DNA of 8,357 nucleotides, from the NCBI GenBank assembly GCA_019115345.1, contig DXDV01000212.1, positions 1 through 8,357 of the forward strand. Direction: 5' to 3'. Origin of the DNA: Candidatus Intestinimonas stercorigallinarum (GTDB taxonomy: Bacteria; Bacillota; Clostridia; Oscillospirales; Oscillospiraceae). Below are positions 1 through 5,594 of the stretch, in pieces (position 1 is the stretch's first letter; every line of letters begins with the position of its first letter). The translations under genes and the position numbers were made by a program. The notes under the pieces were generated by a model, which was given only the letters and a program-made list of their open reading frames with translations, did no database searches and was not told the DNA's origin.

Positions 1-4
1 AAAA

Positions 5-9
5 CCTCC
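5..9 (-). promoter_or_regulatory. Possible ribosome binding site of a gene beyond the left edge
   Basis: Read on the minus strand, GGAGG is followed by TTTT and then the window ends. It lies about 35 bases downstream of the SLH gene's stop codon. This is the right arrangement for the Shine-Dalgarno site of a further minus-strand gene starting a few bases outside the window. The start codon is not visible, so this is only a suggestion. No terminator hairpin is seen between the SLH gene and this site, which would fit continued transcription. Confidence 0.3.
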
Positions 10-43
10 GTGGGGAGCGCGTGACGGGACACGGGCGGGAAGG

Positions 44-1363
44 TCACCAGAGAGACCAGCCCTGGGCCTCCCGGTTTTCCAGCACGTCCAGAGCGCCGCA
101 CAGCAGGTCGGCGGCGCCGGCCCGGGTCAGGGGCTGGGAGAGGGACAGGGAGCCGTCGGCGTCGGCCTGGAGGACTCCGGCGGTCTCCAGATTCACCGCC
201 GCCTGGAAGGCCCAGGCGGGGGCGGCGTCGTAGTCGGTGTAGAGGGTGGTGACGGCGGCGTCGGTGACCTGGAGCATCCGGTCCAGCAGCACCGCCGCCT
301 CGGCCCGGGTGATGGCCCGCTCCGGGTCAAAGACCACGCCCTCGGCGCTCACCAGCCCCTGGACATAGCCCGACTTGAGGGCGGAGGACACATAGCCCTT
401 GGCCCAGGTGGGGATGGCCTCGTCGTCGGCGAAGCCGGTGCGGGTGACCCCCTCCAGGGCCTCCAAACCCATGGTGTGCATAGCCAGGGTCACAAACTCC
501 TCCCGGCTCACCGTCTGCTCAGGCTGGAAGAAGTAGGCGCCGCCGACGCACTCGCCGATGAGGACCCCCTCCTCGGCCAGGCGCAGGGCGGAGCGGTAGG
601 CGCTCACCCCGTCCATGTCGGCGTAGGTCACCTTGGTGCGGGCCTTTTCGATCTTCACCTTCACGGTGGCGGGCGCAGAGGTGTTGCCCACGGCGTCCAC
701 CGCCACATAGGTGAAGGAGTCCTTGCCGGTCTTGTTTTCATAGGGGGTGTAGGTGAAGACGGCGGAGCCGTCCTCCGGCAGGGTGACGGCCCCCCGGGCG
801 GGCTTGTCCACCAGCCGGAAGGTGAGCAGGTCCCCCTCCGGGTCCACGGCGGAGAACTGGCCCTGGGCGGCCACATTCTTATAGGTGCTCAGCTCCAGGT
901 CCTGGGCGATGGGGGCGGAGTTTTCCGCCGTGAGCAGGTAGAGGTCCACCCGCACGTCCGCCCCGCTGGAGCCGTCGGCAAAGACCGGGGTGAAGGTGAA
1001 GCTGGTGGTGGCGGCGGTGGGGGCGGCGTTGGGGCGGAAGGCCATGCCGGAGACGGCCTCCAGGGCCACGGCCTCGCCGACGGCCAGGTCCATGCCCCCC
1101 AGAGTCAGGACGCCGGCGTTGGAGTCGGGCAGGGAGGTGAGGACGATGGAGTCCAGGGCCTCCTCCCCCTGCTCCACCACGAAGTCGTCGGGGGAGAAGG
1201 AAAAGACCTGGTCGGCGGTGCCGTTCTTGGCAAAGGCGGCCACGGCGGGGGCCGCGTCCTCGCCGGCGGGCAGCTGGGCGGAGACGGGCAGGGCCAGGAG
1301 CGCCGCCAGGGCGGCCAGCGCCAGCAGCAGCGCCCCACGGCGGCGGGAACGGGGAGAGTTCAA
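44..1363 (-). CDS. Secreted surface protein: two beta-sandwich domains and three SLH domains
   Basis: Predicted exported wall-associated protein of 439 residues. Residues 1-29 form a classical signal peptide: an Arg-rich start (SRRRG), a long Ala/Leu core and a likely cleavage after PVSA. Residues about 42-147 look like a beta-sandwich domain. Residues about 149-239 match a cadherin-like or bacterial Ig-like repeat (AVDPEGDLLTF, FTYTPYENKTGKDSF, VAVDAVGNTS). Three SLH domains follow at about 246-300, 310-366 and 374-429. The second is the clearest (FDPERAITRAEAAVLLDRML); the third is more divergent. SLH domains usually bind pyruvylated secondary wall polymers, so the N-terminal domains would be displayed outside. 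The TTG start at 1363 is chosen because AAGGAGG ends 8 bases upstream of it and the signal peptide begins there; an in-frame GTG at 1387 would put that site inside the gene. It lies downstream of rodA on the same strand. No LPXTG sorting motif or enzyme domain is seen, so the precise role is unknown. Confidence 0.9.
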   Translation of the reverse strand: MNSPRSRRRGALLLALAALAALLALPVSAQLPAGEDAAPAVAAFAKNGTADQVFSFSPDDFVVEQGEEALDSIVLTSLPDSNAGVLTLGGMDLAVGEAVALEAVSGMAFRPNAAPTAATTSFTFTPVFADGSSGADVRVDLYLLTAENSAPIAQDLELSTYKNVAAQGQFSAVDPEGDLLTFRLVDKPARGAVTLPEDGSAVFTYTPYENKTGKDSFTYVAVDAVGNTSAPATVKVKIEKARTKVTYADMDGVSAYRSALRLAEEGVLIGECVGGAYFFQPEQTVSREEFVTLAMHTMGLEALEGVTRTGFADDEAIPTWAKGYVSSALKSGYVQGLVSAEGVVFDPERAITRAEAAVLLDRMLQVTDAAVTTLYTDYDAAPAWAFQAAVNLETAGVLQADADGSLSLSQPLTRAGAADLLCGALDVLENREAQGWSLW

Positions 1364-1371
1364 AACAAAGA

Positions 1372-1378
1372 CCTCCTT
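1372..1378 (-). promoter_or_regulatory. Ribosome binding site fixing a TTG start for the SLH protein
   Basis: The minus strand reads AAGGAGG, then 8 bases, then TTG at 1363-1361. This near-perfect Shine-Dalgarno site decides the start. The upstream in-frame GTG at 1387 has no comparable site, and using it would translate AAGGAGG itself as Lys-Glu-Val and put eight extra residues before the signal peptide. Confidence 0.85.
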
Positions 1379-1427
1379 CAATGACACAGGGTCAGGGTGT
1401 GGTCTTAGTTTGGACGCTTGCCGTGAG

Positions 1428-1433
1428 ATTATT
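1428..1433 (-). promoter_or_regulatory. Weak extended -10 candidate upstream of the SLH gene
   Basis: In the 97-base gap between the rodA stop and the SLH start, the minus strand has TGG-AATAAT, an extended -10-like sequence with 5 of 6 matches to TATAAT. No acceptable -35 hexamer lies 16-18 bases upstream. No terminator hairpin with a T-run is visible in the gap either. The SLH gene may therefore be read through from rodA, started here, or both. Confidence 0.25.
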
Positions 1434-1460
1434 CCAGCCGGGCAGGAAGAAGCTTCCCCC

Positions 1461-2651
1461 TCAGGAGAGCTGCCCCCGGTCCCGCAGCCAGCTGGGGAGG
1501 GAACGGGTCTTTACGCCGGAGACCAGGCCCATGCAGGCGTAGAGGGTGATGATGGAGGAGCCGCCGTAGCTGAAAAAGGGGAGGGTGAGCCCCACCACGG
1601 GGAAAATATAGAGGCACATGCCGATGTTGATGCAGGTCTGTAAGAGGAGCATGGCGGCGTAGCCCATGGCGATGTAGGCGGACATGGGGCTGTTGGCCCG
1701 CCGGGCCACCCAGATGCACCGGAGGATGATGGCCGAGAGCAGGAGGATCACCGCCAGGCAGCCCGCCATGCCCAGCTCCTCGCCGCACACGGCGAAGATC
1801 TCGTCGGTGTACCGGGCGGGGAGGGCCTCCTCCGAGGCGCTCTGGGTCTGGGTGCCCTGGAGATAGCCCTGGCCGAAGAGGCCGCCGCTGCCGATGGCCA
1901 GGATGCTGCGGCTCTGCTGCCAGCCGCGGCCCTGGGTCTGCTGGTAGAGGGTCTCCGGGTTGCCGGTGATGTGGTCGATGACCACGGTGAAGCGCTCCTG
2001 GATATAGCTTGGCAGATGGGGCCAGGCCAGAAAGACGGCGGCGGCCATGGCGATGAGGCCCAGGAGGAACCAGCGCTTTTTCACGCCGGCGGTCCAGGCC
2101 ATGATGACGAAGAGCCCCAGGTAGACCAGGGACATGCCGAAGTCCCCGGAGACCACGGCGATGAGCCCCGCCATAAAGAGGGTATGCCCCGCCAGCTGGA
2201 CCACCGAGGTGAAGCGGCTGATGCCCCAATCCTGGAGCTGGCGGCACTGGTAGGCCAGCAGCAGGACGAAAAAGACCTTGGCCACCTCGGCGGGCTGGAT
2301 GTTCACCGGCAGGAAGGGAAAGGCCAGCCAGGAGTTGTTGCCGGTGGTCTCGGCCCCCACGCCGAAGGGGGTGAGGAGGAGAAGGATGATAAAGACGTTG
2401 AAGCCGAACATCCACTTCCAGCTCTTCTCGGTGAAGAGCTCCACGTCCACGAAGGACATGACGAAATAGACCACCACCCCCAGGGCGATGGCCGCCAGTT
2501 GGATGGGGACGAAGCGGGCGCCGGAGACCCCCATGAAGCGGGTGGCGCTGTAAATGAGGGCCACCCCGAAGAGGGAGGCGGCCAGGATAAGGGCGAGGAG
2601 GACCAAGTCCGCCTTGCGGAAAAATTCTTTGACCCAGTCGGTGAGCCACAC
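1461..2651 (-). CDS. rodA: RodA/FtsW-family (SEDS) peptidoglycan glycosyltransferase
   Basis: Integral membrane polymerase of 396 residues that links lipid II into glycan strands, normally paired with a class B penicillin-binding protein during wall elongation. Many hydrophobic segments run along its length. SEDS signatures in order are IYSATRF near the N-terminus, NSWL and IQPAEVAKVFFVLLLAY at about 118-133, SGDFGMSL at about 168-175, and FPVVGLTLPFFSYGGSSII near 350-368. The catalytic loop reads TDEIFAVCGEELG, with the presumed catalytic Asp at residue 283. Family members usually have TDFIFAV, so Phe is replaced by Glu next to the catalytic residue. The GTG start at 2651 is preferred: AAAGGAG lies at 2664-2670 (a rather long 12-base spacing), and MWLTDWVKEFFRKADL resembles other RodA N-termini. 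RodA is preferred over FtsW or SpoVE because of length and sequence feel; paralogue assignment is not certain. It is divergent from tsaE, and ddl and murF lie nearby. Confidence 0.92.
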   Translation of the reverse strand: MWLTDWVKEFFRKADLVLLALILAASLFGVALIYSATRFMGVSGARFVPIQLAAIALGVVVYFVMSFVDVELFTEKSWKWMFGFNVFIILLLLTPFGVGAETTGNNSWLAFPFLPVNIQPAEVAKVFFVLLLAYQCRQLQDWGISRFTSVVQLAGHTLFMAGLIAVVSGDFGMSLVYLGLFVIMAWTAGVKKRWFLLGLIAMAAAVFLAWPHLPSYIQERFTVVIDHITGNPETLYQQTQGRGWQQSRSILAIGSGGLFGQGYLQGTQTQSASEEALPARYTDEIFAVCGEELGMAGCLAVILLLSAIILRCIWVARRANSPMSAYIAMGYAAMLLLQTCINIGMCLYIFPVVGLTLPFFSYGGSSIITLYACMGLVSGVKTRSLPSWLRDRGQLS

Positions 2652-2676
2652 GGGCTGTGAACACTCCTTTGCGGGG

Positions 2677-2699
2677 CCGCCGGGCGCGGGGTCCGGCGG
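2677..2699 (-). other. GC-rich hairpin in the rodA leader
   Basis: Read on the minus strand, CCGCCGG and CCGGCGG form a perfect 7-bp stem with a 9-base loop. It ends 6 bases before the AAAGGAG ribosome binding site of rodA. No T-run follows, so it is not an intrinsic terminator. A stable stem this close to the ribosome site could affect translation or messenger stability, but in such GC-rich DNA it may be incidental. Confidence 0.4.
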
Positions 2700-2729
2700 G
2701 CGGTGAAAAAACAAGGCTTAACGGACCAT

Positions 2730-2758
2730 ATTGTATCACGTTGCGCGGGACTCGTAAA
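2730..2758 (-). promoter_or_regulatory. Sigma-A-type promoter for rodA
   Basis: On the minus strand, TTTACG (2758-2753) is followed by exactly 17 bases and TACAAT (2735-2730). A TG one base before the -10 gives an extended -10. Transcription should begin near 2723, leaving a leader of about 70 bases before the GTG start. This start point also argues against the in-frame TTG at 2714, which would have a leader of only about 9 bases and no ribosome site. Confidence 0.75.
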
Positions 2759-2763
2759 CAGGT

Positions 2764-2792
2764 TTTACAGCGGGGATGATTTGTGCTATAAT
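2764..2792 (+). promoter_or_regulatory. Sigma-A-type promoter for the tsaE-tsaB-upp operon
   Basis: TTTACA (2764-2769), a 17-base spacer and a perfect TATAAT (2787-2792). TG at 2784-2785 makes it an extended -10 promoter. Transcription should begin near 2799, giving a leader of about 46 bases before the tsaE TTG. Its -35 lies only 5 bases from the -35 of the opposing rodA promoter. The two -35 hexamers form the short inverted repeat GTAAA-N5-TTTAC. Confidence 0.85.
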
Positions 2793-2830
2793 CGTCTGGA
2801 TACCATGCGCGGGCATCCGCGCCGGAGGAG

Positions 2831-2836
2831 AGGAGG
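2831..2836 (+). promoter_or_regulatory. Ribosome binding site fixing a TTG start for tsaE
   Basis: AGGAGG is followed by 8 bases and TTG at 2845. It lies in a purine-rich stretch. No in-frame ATG or GTG has an equally good site: the in-frame ATG at 2776 lies inside the promoter, upstream of the predicted transcription start, so it cannot be the start. Confidence 0.85.
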
Positions 2837-2844
2837 GGCGCCCA

Positions 2845-3273
2845 TTGGAGCAAGTGACCAACAGCCCGGCGGAGACCGAGGCCCTGGGGGCGGCTCTGGC
2901 GGAGGAGCTGAAGCCGGGGGCGGTGGTGGCCTTCACCGGGGACCTGGGGGCGGGAAAGACCGCCTTTGTCCGGGGGCTGGCCCGGGGACTGGGGATCGGG
3001 GAGCGGGTGACCAGCCCCACCTTCACCATCGTCAACGAGTACGAGGGGGGGCGGCTGCCCCTGTTCCACTTCGACATGTACCGGCTGGACAGCGCCGACG
3101 AGCTCTTCGACATCGGCTGGGAGGACTACCTGGCCCGGGGAGGGGTGTGCGCCGTGGAGTGGAGCGAAAAGGTCTCCGAGGCCCTGGAGCCCGGCGCCAT
3201 CCGGGTGGACATCCGCCGGGGCGGGGACGACGGCCAGCGGGTCGTCACCATCGAGAGGGGGGTGGAAGCGTGA
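2845..3273 (+). CDS. tsaE: TsaE, ATPase of the tRNA t6A37 synthesis complex
   Basis: Cytoplasmic P-loop ATPase of 142 residues, a normal length for TsaE. In bacteria it binds the TsaB-TsaD complex and its ATP hydrolysis keeps threonylcarbamoyl transfer to A37 of ANN-decoding tRNAs turning over. The Walker A motif GDLGAGKT is at residues 32-39. The switch motif TSPTF is at 57-61, followed by TIVNEYEG. FHFDMYRL at 74-81 contains the Walker B-like Asp, and the family's EW motif appears as VEWSEKV at 104-110. The TTG start is set by AGGAGG 8 bases upstream. Its stop overlaps the tsaB start in GTGA (3270-3273), indicating coupled translation with its functional partner. It is first in a four-gene operon. 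tsaD and tsaC are not in the window. Confidence 0.95.
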   Translation: MEQVTNSPAETEALGAALAEELKPGAVVAFTGDLGAGKTAFVRGLARGLGIGERVTSPTFTIVNEYEGGRLPLFHFDMYRLDSADELFDIGWEDYLARGGVCAVEWSEKVSEALEPGAIRVDIRRGGDDGQRVVTIERGVEA

Positions 3274-4010
3274 AGATCCTGGCTTTGGAGTCCTCCGCCG
3301 TGGCGGCTTCGGTGGCGGTGTGCGAGGACGAGACCCTCATCGCCCAGACCTTCCAGCACAGCGGCCTCACCCACAGCCGGACCCTGCTGCCCATGTGCGC
3401 CGGCCTGCTGGAGAACTGCGGCCTCACCCTGGCGGAGATGGACGTGGTCGCCGTGGCGGCGGGCCCCGGCTCCTTCACCGGGCTGCGGATCGGGGTGGCG
3501 GCGGCCAAGGGGCTGGCCTGGCCGGAGGACAAGCCCTGCGCCGGGGTCTCCACCCTGGAGGCCATGGCCTGGTCCCTGGCCCATGTGGAGGGGGACATCT
3601 GCCCCGTCATGGACGCCCGGCGCAGCCAGGTCTACAACGCCCGGTTCCAGGCCGGGGGCGGGACCCTCGCCCGGCTGTGTCCCGACCGGGCCGTCGCCAT
3701 CGAGGAGCTCTCGGCGGAGCTGGCGGCGCGCAAAAAAACGCAAATACTGGTTGGAGACGGGGCGGAGCTGTGTTATAATGAACTCATCAAGCGGGGCCTG
3801 CCGGTGGAGCTGGCGCCGCCCCACCTGCGGCTCCAGAGCGCGTGGGGGGTGGCCCGGGGGGCGCTGGAGCTGGCCCGGGCCGGGAAACTGGTGAGCGCCG
3901 GGGCCCTGGCGCCCGTCTACCACCGCCTCTCTCAGGCCGAGCGGGAGCGCCTGGCCCGAGCCGAAACGGCGGCCGCGAAAAACGACAAAGGGGAAGAACG
4001 ACATGGATGA
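3270..4010 (+). CDS. tsaB: TsaB, scaffold subunit of the tRNA t6A37 complex
   Basis: Non-catalytic ASKHA-fold partner of TsaD, 246 residues. It scaffolds TsaD and TsaE for t6A37 formation. Evidence is the N-terminal ILALESSAVAASVAV, the family signature GPGSFTGLRIGVAAAKGLAW at residues 65-84, PVMDARRSQVYNARF at 112-126, and the C-terminal PVYHRLSQAERERL. HSRTLLP at 35-41 matches the usual helix region. It is slightly longer than many homologues because of a charged tail. The GTG start overlaps the tsaE stop by 4 bases (GTGA), and its end overlaps the upp start by 8. A stretch near residues 155-171 uses AAA, CAA, ATA and TTA-containing sequence unlike the rest of the gene, and contains a perfect TATAAT, so DNA-level constraint is likely there. 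Confidence 0.95.
   Translation: MKILALESSAVAASVAVCEDETLIAQTFQHSGLTHSRTLLPMCAGLLENCGLTLAEMDVVAVAAGPGSFTGLRIGVAAAKGLAWPEDKPCAGVSTLEAMAWSLAHVEGDICPVMDARRSQVYNARFQAGGGTLARLCPDRAVAIEELSAELAARKKTQILVGDGAELCYNELIKRGLPVELAPPHLRLQSAWGVARGALELARAGKLVSAGALAPVYHRLSQAERERLARAETAAAKNDKGEERHG
3751..3779 (+). promoter_or_regulatory. Candidate internal promoter within tsaB for upp and the acetyltransferase
   Basis: TTGGAG (3751-3756), a 17-base spacer and a perfect TATAAT (3774-3779), preceded by TG one base upstream (extended -10). It sits in an unusually AT-rich patch of an otherwise very GC-rich gene. The -35 matches consensus at only 3 of 6 positions, but an extended -10 tolerates this. The start point would lie about 215 bases before upp. 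Confidence 0.5.
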
Positions 4011-4635
4011 AATGGTACATATTTTCGACCACCCGCTGATCCAGCACAAGCTGGCCATCCTCCGGGATGAGCGCACCGGCGTCAAGGAGTTCCGGGAGAT
4101 CGTCTCCGAGATCGCCACCCTCATGTGCTATGAGGCCACCCGGGACCTGCCCACCGAGGAGGTCACCATCAAGACCCCCGTGGGCACCGGCACCTTCCGC
4201 ACCCTGGCGGGCAAGAAGCTGGCCATCGTCCCCGTCCTCCGGGCCGGCCTGGGCATGGTGGACGGCATTCTCACTCTCATCCCCTCCGCCAAGGTGGGCC
4301 ACATCGGCCTCTACCGCGACCCCGAGACCCTGGAGCCGGTGGAGTACTACTGCAAGATGCCCACCGACATCGCCGAGCGGGACGTCATCATCCTGGACCC
4401 CATGCTGGCCACCGGCGGCTCCGCCTCCGCCGCCATCCAGTTCATCAAGAACTACGACGTCAAGCACATCAAGCTCATGAACATCATCGCCGCCCCCGAG
4501 GGGGTGGAGCGGGTCCGGAAGGACCACCCCGACGTGGCCATCTACTGCGCCGCCCTGGACGAGAAGCTCAACGAGCACGGCTACATCGTCCCCGGTCTGG
4601 GCGACGCCGGCGACCGGATCTTCGGCACCAAATGA
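4003..4635 (+). CDS. upp: Uracil phosphoribosyltransferase
   Basis: Salvage enzyme converting uracil and PRPP to UMP and pyrophosphate in the cytoplasm. The 210-residue length is typical. The N-terminus contains FDHPLIQHKLAILRD, a hallmark of the family. VPVLRAGLGMVDG at 77-89 is the conserved flexible region. The PRPP-binding loop is VIILDPMLATGGSAS at 128-142, and the uracil-binding C-terminal motif YIVPGLGDAGDRIFGT is at 194-209. No key residue appears to be missing. The ATG at 4003 is chosen over the one at 4012 because a GGGGA ribosome site sits 8 bases before it. It overlaps tsaB by 8 bases and the acetyltransferase by 4 (ATGA). It has no obvious functional link to t6A synthesis. The promoter candidate inside tsaB could allow separate expression. 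No pyrimidine-type leader attenuator is seen. Confidence 0.97.
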   Translation: MDEMVHIFDHPLIQHKLAILRDERTGVKEFREIVSEIATLMCYEATRDLPTEEVTIKTPVGTGTFRTLAGKKLAIVPVLRAGLGMVDGILTLIPSAKVGHIGLYRDPETLEPVEYYCKMPTDIAERDVIILDPMLATGGSASAAIQFIKNYDVKHIKLMNIIAAPEGVERVRKDHPDVAIYCAALDEKLNEHGYIVPGLGDAGDRIFGTK

Positions 4636-5219
4636 TGGCGTGCAGACCTGTCTATGAGACGGCGCGGCTGGCCCTGCGGCTGGCCGCGCCGTCCTTTGCC
4701 CCCGCCCTGACCGGCTACTACCGCCGGAACCGGGCCTTTTTCGCCGCCTTCGACCCGGAGCGGGAGGAGGACTTCTTCACCGAGGAGCGCCAGCGCGCCT
4801 CCCTGGAGCAGGACGCCGCCCTGGCGGAGGCCGACCGGGGCTATCGGTTCTATGTGTTCCGGAAGGAGGAGCCGGAGACCATCATCGGCATGGTGGGGCT
4901 CAACAACCTGGTCCGGGGGGCCTTTCAGTCCTGCTGCCTGGGCTATAAGCTGGACGGGGGACACCTCTGCCTGGGCTACATGACCGAGGCGGTGAAGGCC
5001 GCCGCCGACATTGCCTTCACCGATCTGGGGCTCCACCGCATCGAGGCCAATATCATGCCCCGGAACAGGGCCTCCCTCCGGGTGGCGGAAAAGGCCGGCT
5101 TTTACCAGGAGGGGCTGGCCCTCAAGTACCTGAAGATCAACGGCGTGTGGGAGGATCACATCCACATGGTCCTCCGCCGGGAGGTCTGGTCCGGGGAGGA
5201 GGCGCCGGCCGTTAAATGA
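4632..5219 (+). CDS. RimJ/RimL-like GNAT N-acetyltransferase
   Basis: Predicted acetyl-CoA-dependent acetyltransferase of 195 residues, most like RimJ or YdaF enzymes that acetylate protein N-termini. The N-terminus has the family's ETARLALRLAAP. The C-terminal half resembles E. coli RimJ closely: GYMTEAV at 115-121, LHRIEANIMPRNRASLRVAE at 134-153, KAGFYQEGLALKYLKINGVW at 154-173, then DHIHMVL. The acetyl-CoA pyrophosphate loop, usually an R/Q-x-x-G-x-G/A pattern (GKGYMTEA in relatives), reads HLCLGYMTEA, so the first glycine is Cys113 and activity may be affected. It lies just after upp in a tsaE-tsaB operon, near where many genomes place rimI. RimI proteins are near 150 residues and lack this RimJ pattern, so rimI is not the best name. 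ATGA overlap with upp and no clear ribosome site suggest translation by re-initiation. The real substrate is unknown. Confidence 0.88.
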   Translation: MMACRPVYETARLALRLAAPSFAPALTGYYRRNRAFFAAFDPEREEDFFTEERQRASLEQDAALAEADRGYRFYVFRKEEPETIIGMVGLNNLVRGAFQSCCLGYKLDGGHLCLGYMTEAVKAAADIAFTDLGLHRIEANIMPRNRASLRVAEKAGFYQEGLALKYLKINGVWEDHIHMVLRREVWSGEEAPAVK

Positions 5220-5224
5220 GCTGA

Positions 5225-5252
5225 GGGGCGCGGATGGTTCCATCCGCGCCCC
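5225..5252. repeat. 28-base perfect palindrome, copy 1
   Basis: Arms of 13 bases (5225-5237 and 5240-5252) are exact reverse complements: GGGGCGCGGATGG against CCATCCGCGCCCC. It begins 5 bases after the acetyltransferase stop. An identical 28-base sequence recurs at 5478-5505. No T-run follows on either strand, so it is not a standard intrinsic terminator, although its position would suit one or a messenger-stabilising hairpin. Confidence 0.9.
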
Positions 5253-5256
5253 CGGG

Positions 5257-5471
5257 CTGTCGGAAAAGTCCCCTAAGGGACTTTTCCGACAGCCTGCATC
5301 CCGTTACTTTCCCGCCCTCACCAGGGCGGGAAAGTCCTCGCTTCGCTCGCCGCAGCCCTTGCAGGGCAAGAGCTGCGGGGGATGTGATCCCATTCGAGGT
5401 GGGCTGCCGCCCCCTCGAGCTCCCCCGCGCCACCGCGGCAGGCTTGCCGTCTTGCGGAGGGTTTTTGACAG
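5257..5471 (+). repeat. Structured intergenic repeat unit, copy 1
   Basis: Non-coding block made of successive hairpins. A is a perfect 16-bp stem (5257-5272 with 5277-5292, loop CTAA). B is a perfect 13-bp stem (5306-5318 with 5323-5335). C is a GC-rich stem (5351-5377). D is GGGAT-GTG-ATCCC (5379-5391). E is TCGAGG/CCTCGA plus GGGC/GCCC around 5394-5418 with a bulged T. The first 154 bases match 8204-8357 without gaps at about 88% by hand count. The unit starts CTGTC and a GACAG occurs at 5467-5471, so the full length may be about 215 bases with short imperfect inverted ends; this right boundary is a guess because the other copy is cut off. No convincing reading frame lies in it. It could be a MITE or REP-like element, or a structured RNA. 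Confidence 0.8.
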
Positions 5472-5477
5472 TTTGAC

Positions 5478-5505
5478 GGGGCGCGGATGGTTCCATCCGC
5501 GCCCC
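5478..5505. repeat. 28-base perfect palindrome, copy 2
   Basis: Identical to 5225-5252 over all 28 bases, with arms 5478-5490 and 5493-5505. The two copies bracket the structured repeat unit, 6 bases after its apparent right end. A short T-run at 5513-5517 follows 7 bases downstream, so weak terminator activity on the plus strand is possible. A degenerate relative, GCGGATGGTCCCATC, lies at 5644-5658 in the ddl leader. Confidence 0.9.
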
Positions 5506-5562
5506 GCGCCGGTTTTTGGCGAAGCCCGTTTTTTGTTCCGGAAAGCGGCGGGGACATTGTTA

Positions 5563-5594
5563 TTGAGATTTTTCCAGGGGTATGGTAATATAAT
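5563..5594 (+). promoter_or_regulatory. Candidate promoter for ddl-murF
   Basis: An AT-rich island within GC-rich DNA. TTGAGA (5563-5568, 5 of 6 matches) lies 17 bases before TAATAT (5586-5591, 4 of 6). Overlapping it is a perfect TATAAT at 5589-5594, but that gives a 20-base spacer. Either reading places the start near 5600, with a leader of about 80 bases before ddl. Which hexamer is used cannot be decided by eye. Confidence 0.65.

Noticed and set aside
476..1384. Long plus-strand open frame rich in Gly, Val and His
   Set aside because: It is the antisense of the SLH gene. The opposite strand has a signal peptide, recognisable domains and a ribosome site; this frame shows only low-complexity composition typical of GC-rich antisense.
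2652..2714. TTG start at 2714 adding 21 residues to RodA
   Set aside because: It would leave a leader of only about 9 bases after the predicted start point, has no ribosome site, and the added Pro-rich residues do not resemble RodA N-termini.
5225..5252. Palindrome as the intrinsic terminator of the tsaE operon
   Set aside because: The position is right but no T-run follows on either strand, so it is listed as a repeat rather than a terminator.
5387..5400. tRNA-like T-loop (ATTCGAG) in the repeat
   Set aside because: No acceptor, D or anticodon arms can be drawn around it; the resemblance is limited to a few bases.
5225..5505. CRISPR-like repeats
   Set aside because: Only two identical 28-base palindromes, separated by more than 200 bases of hairpin-rich sequence that itself recurs elsewhere; no regular spacers and no cas genes.
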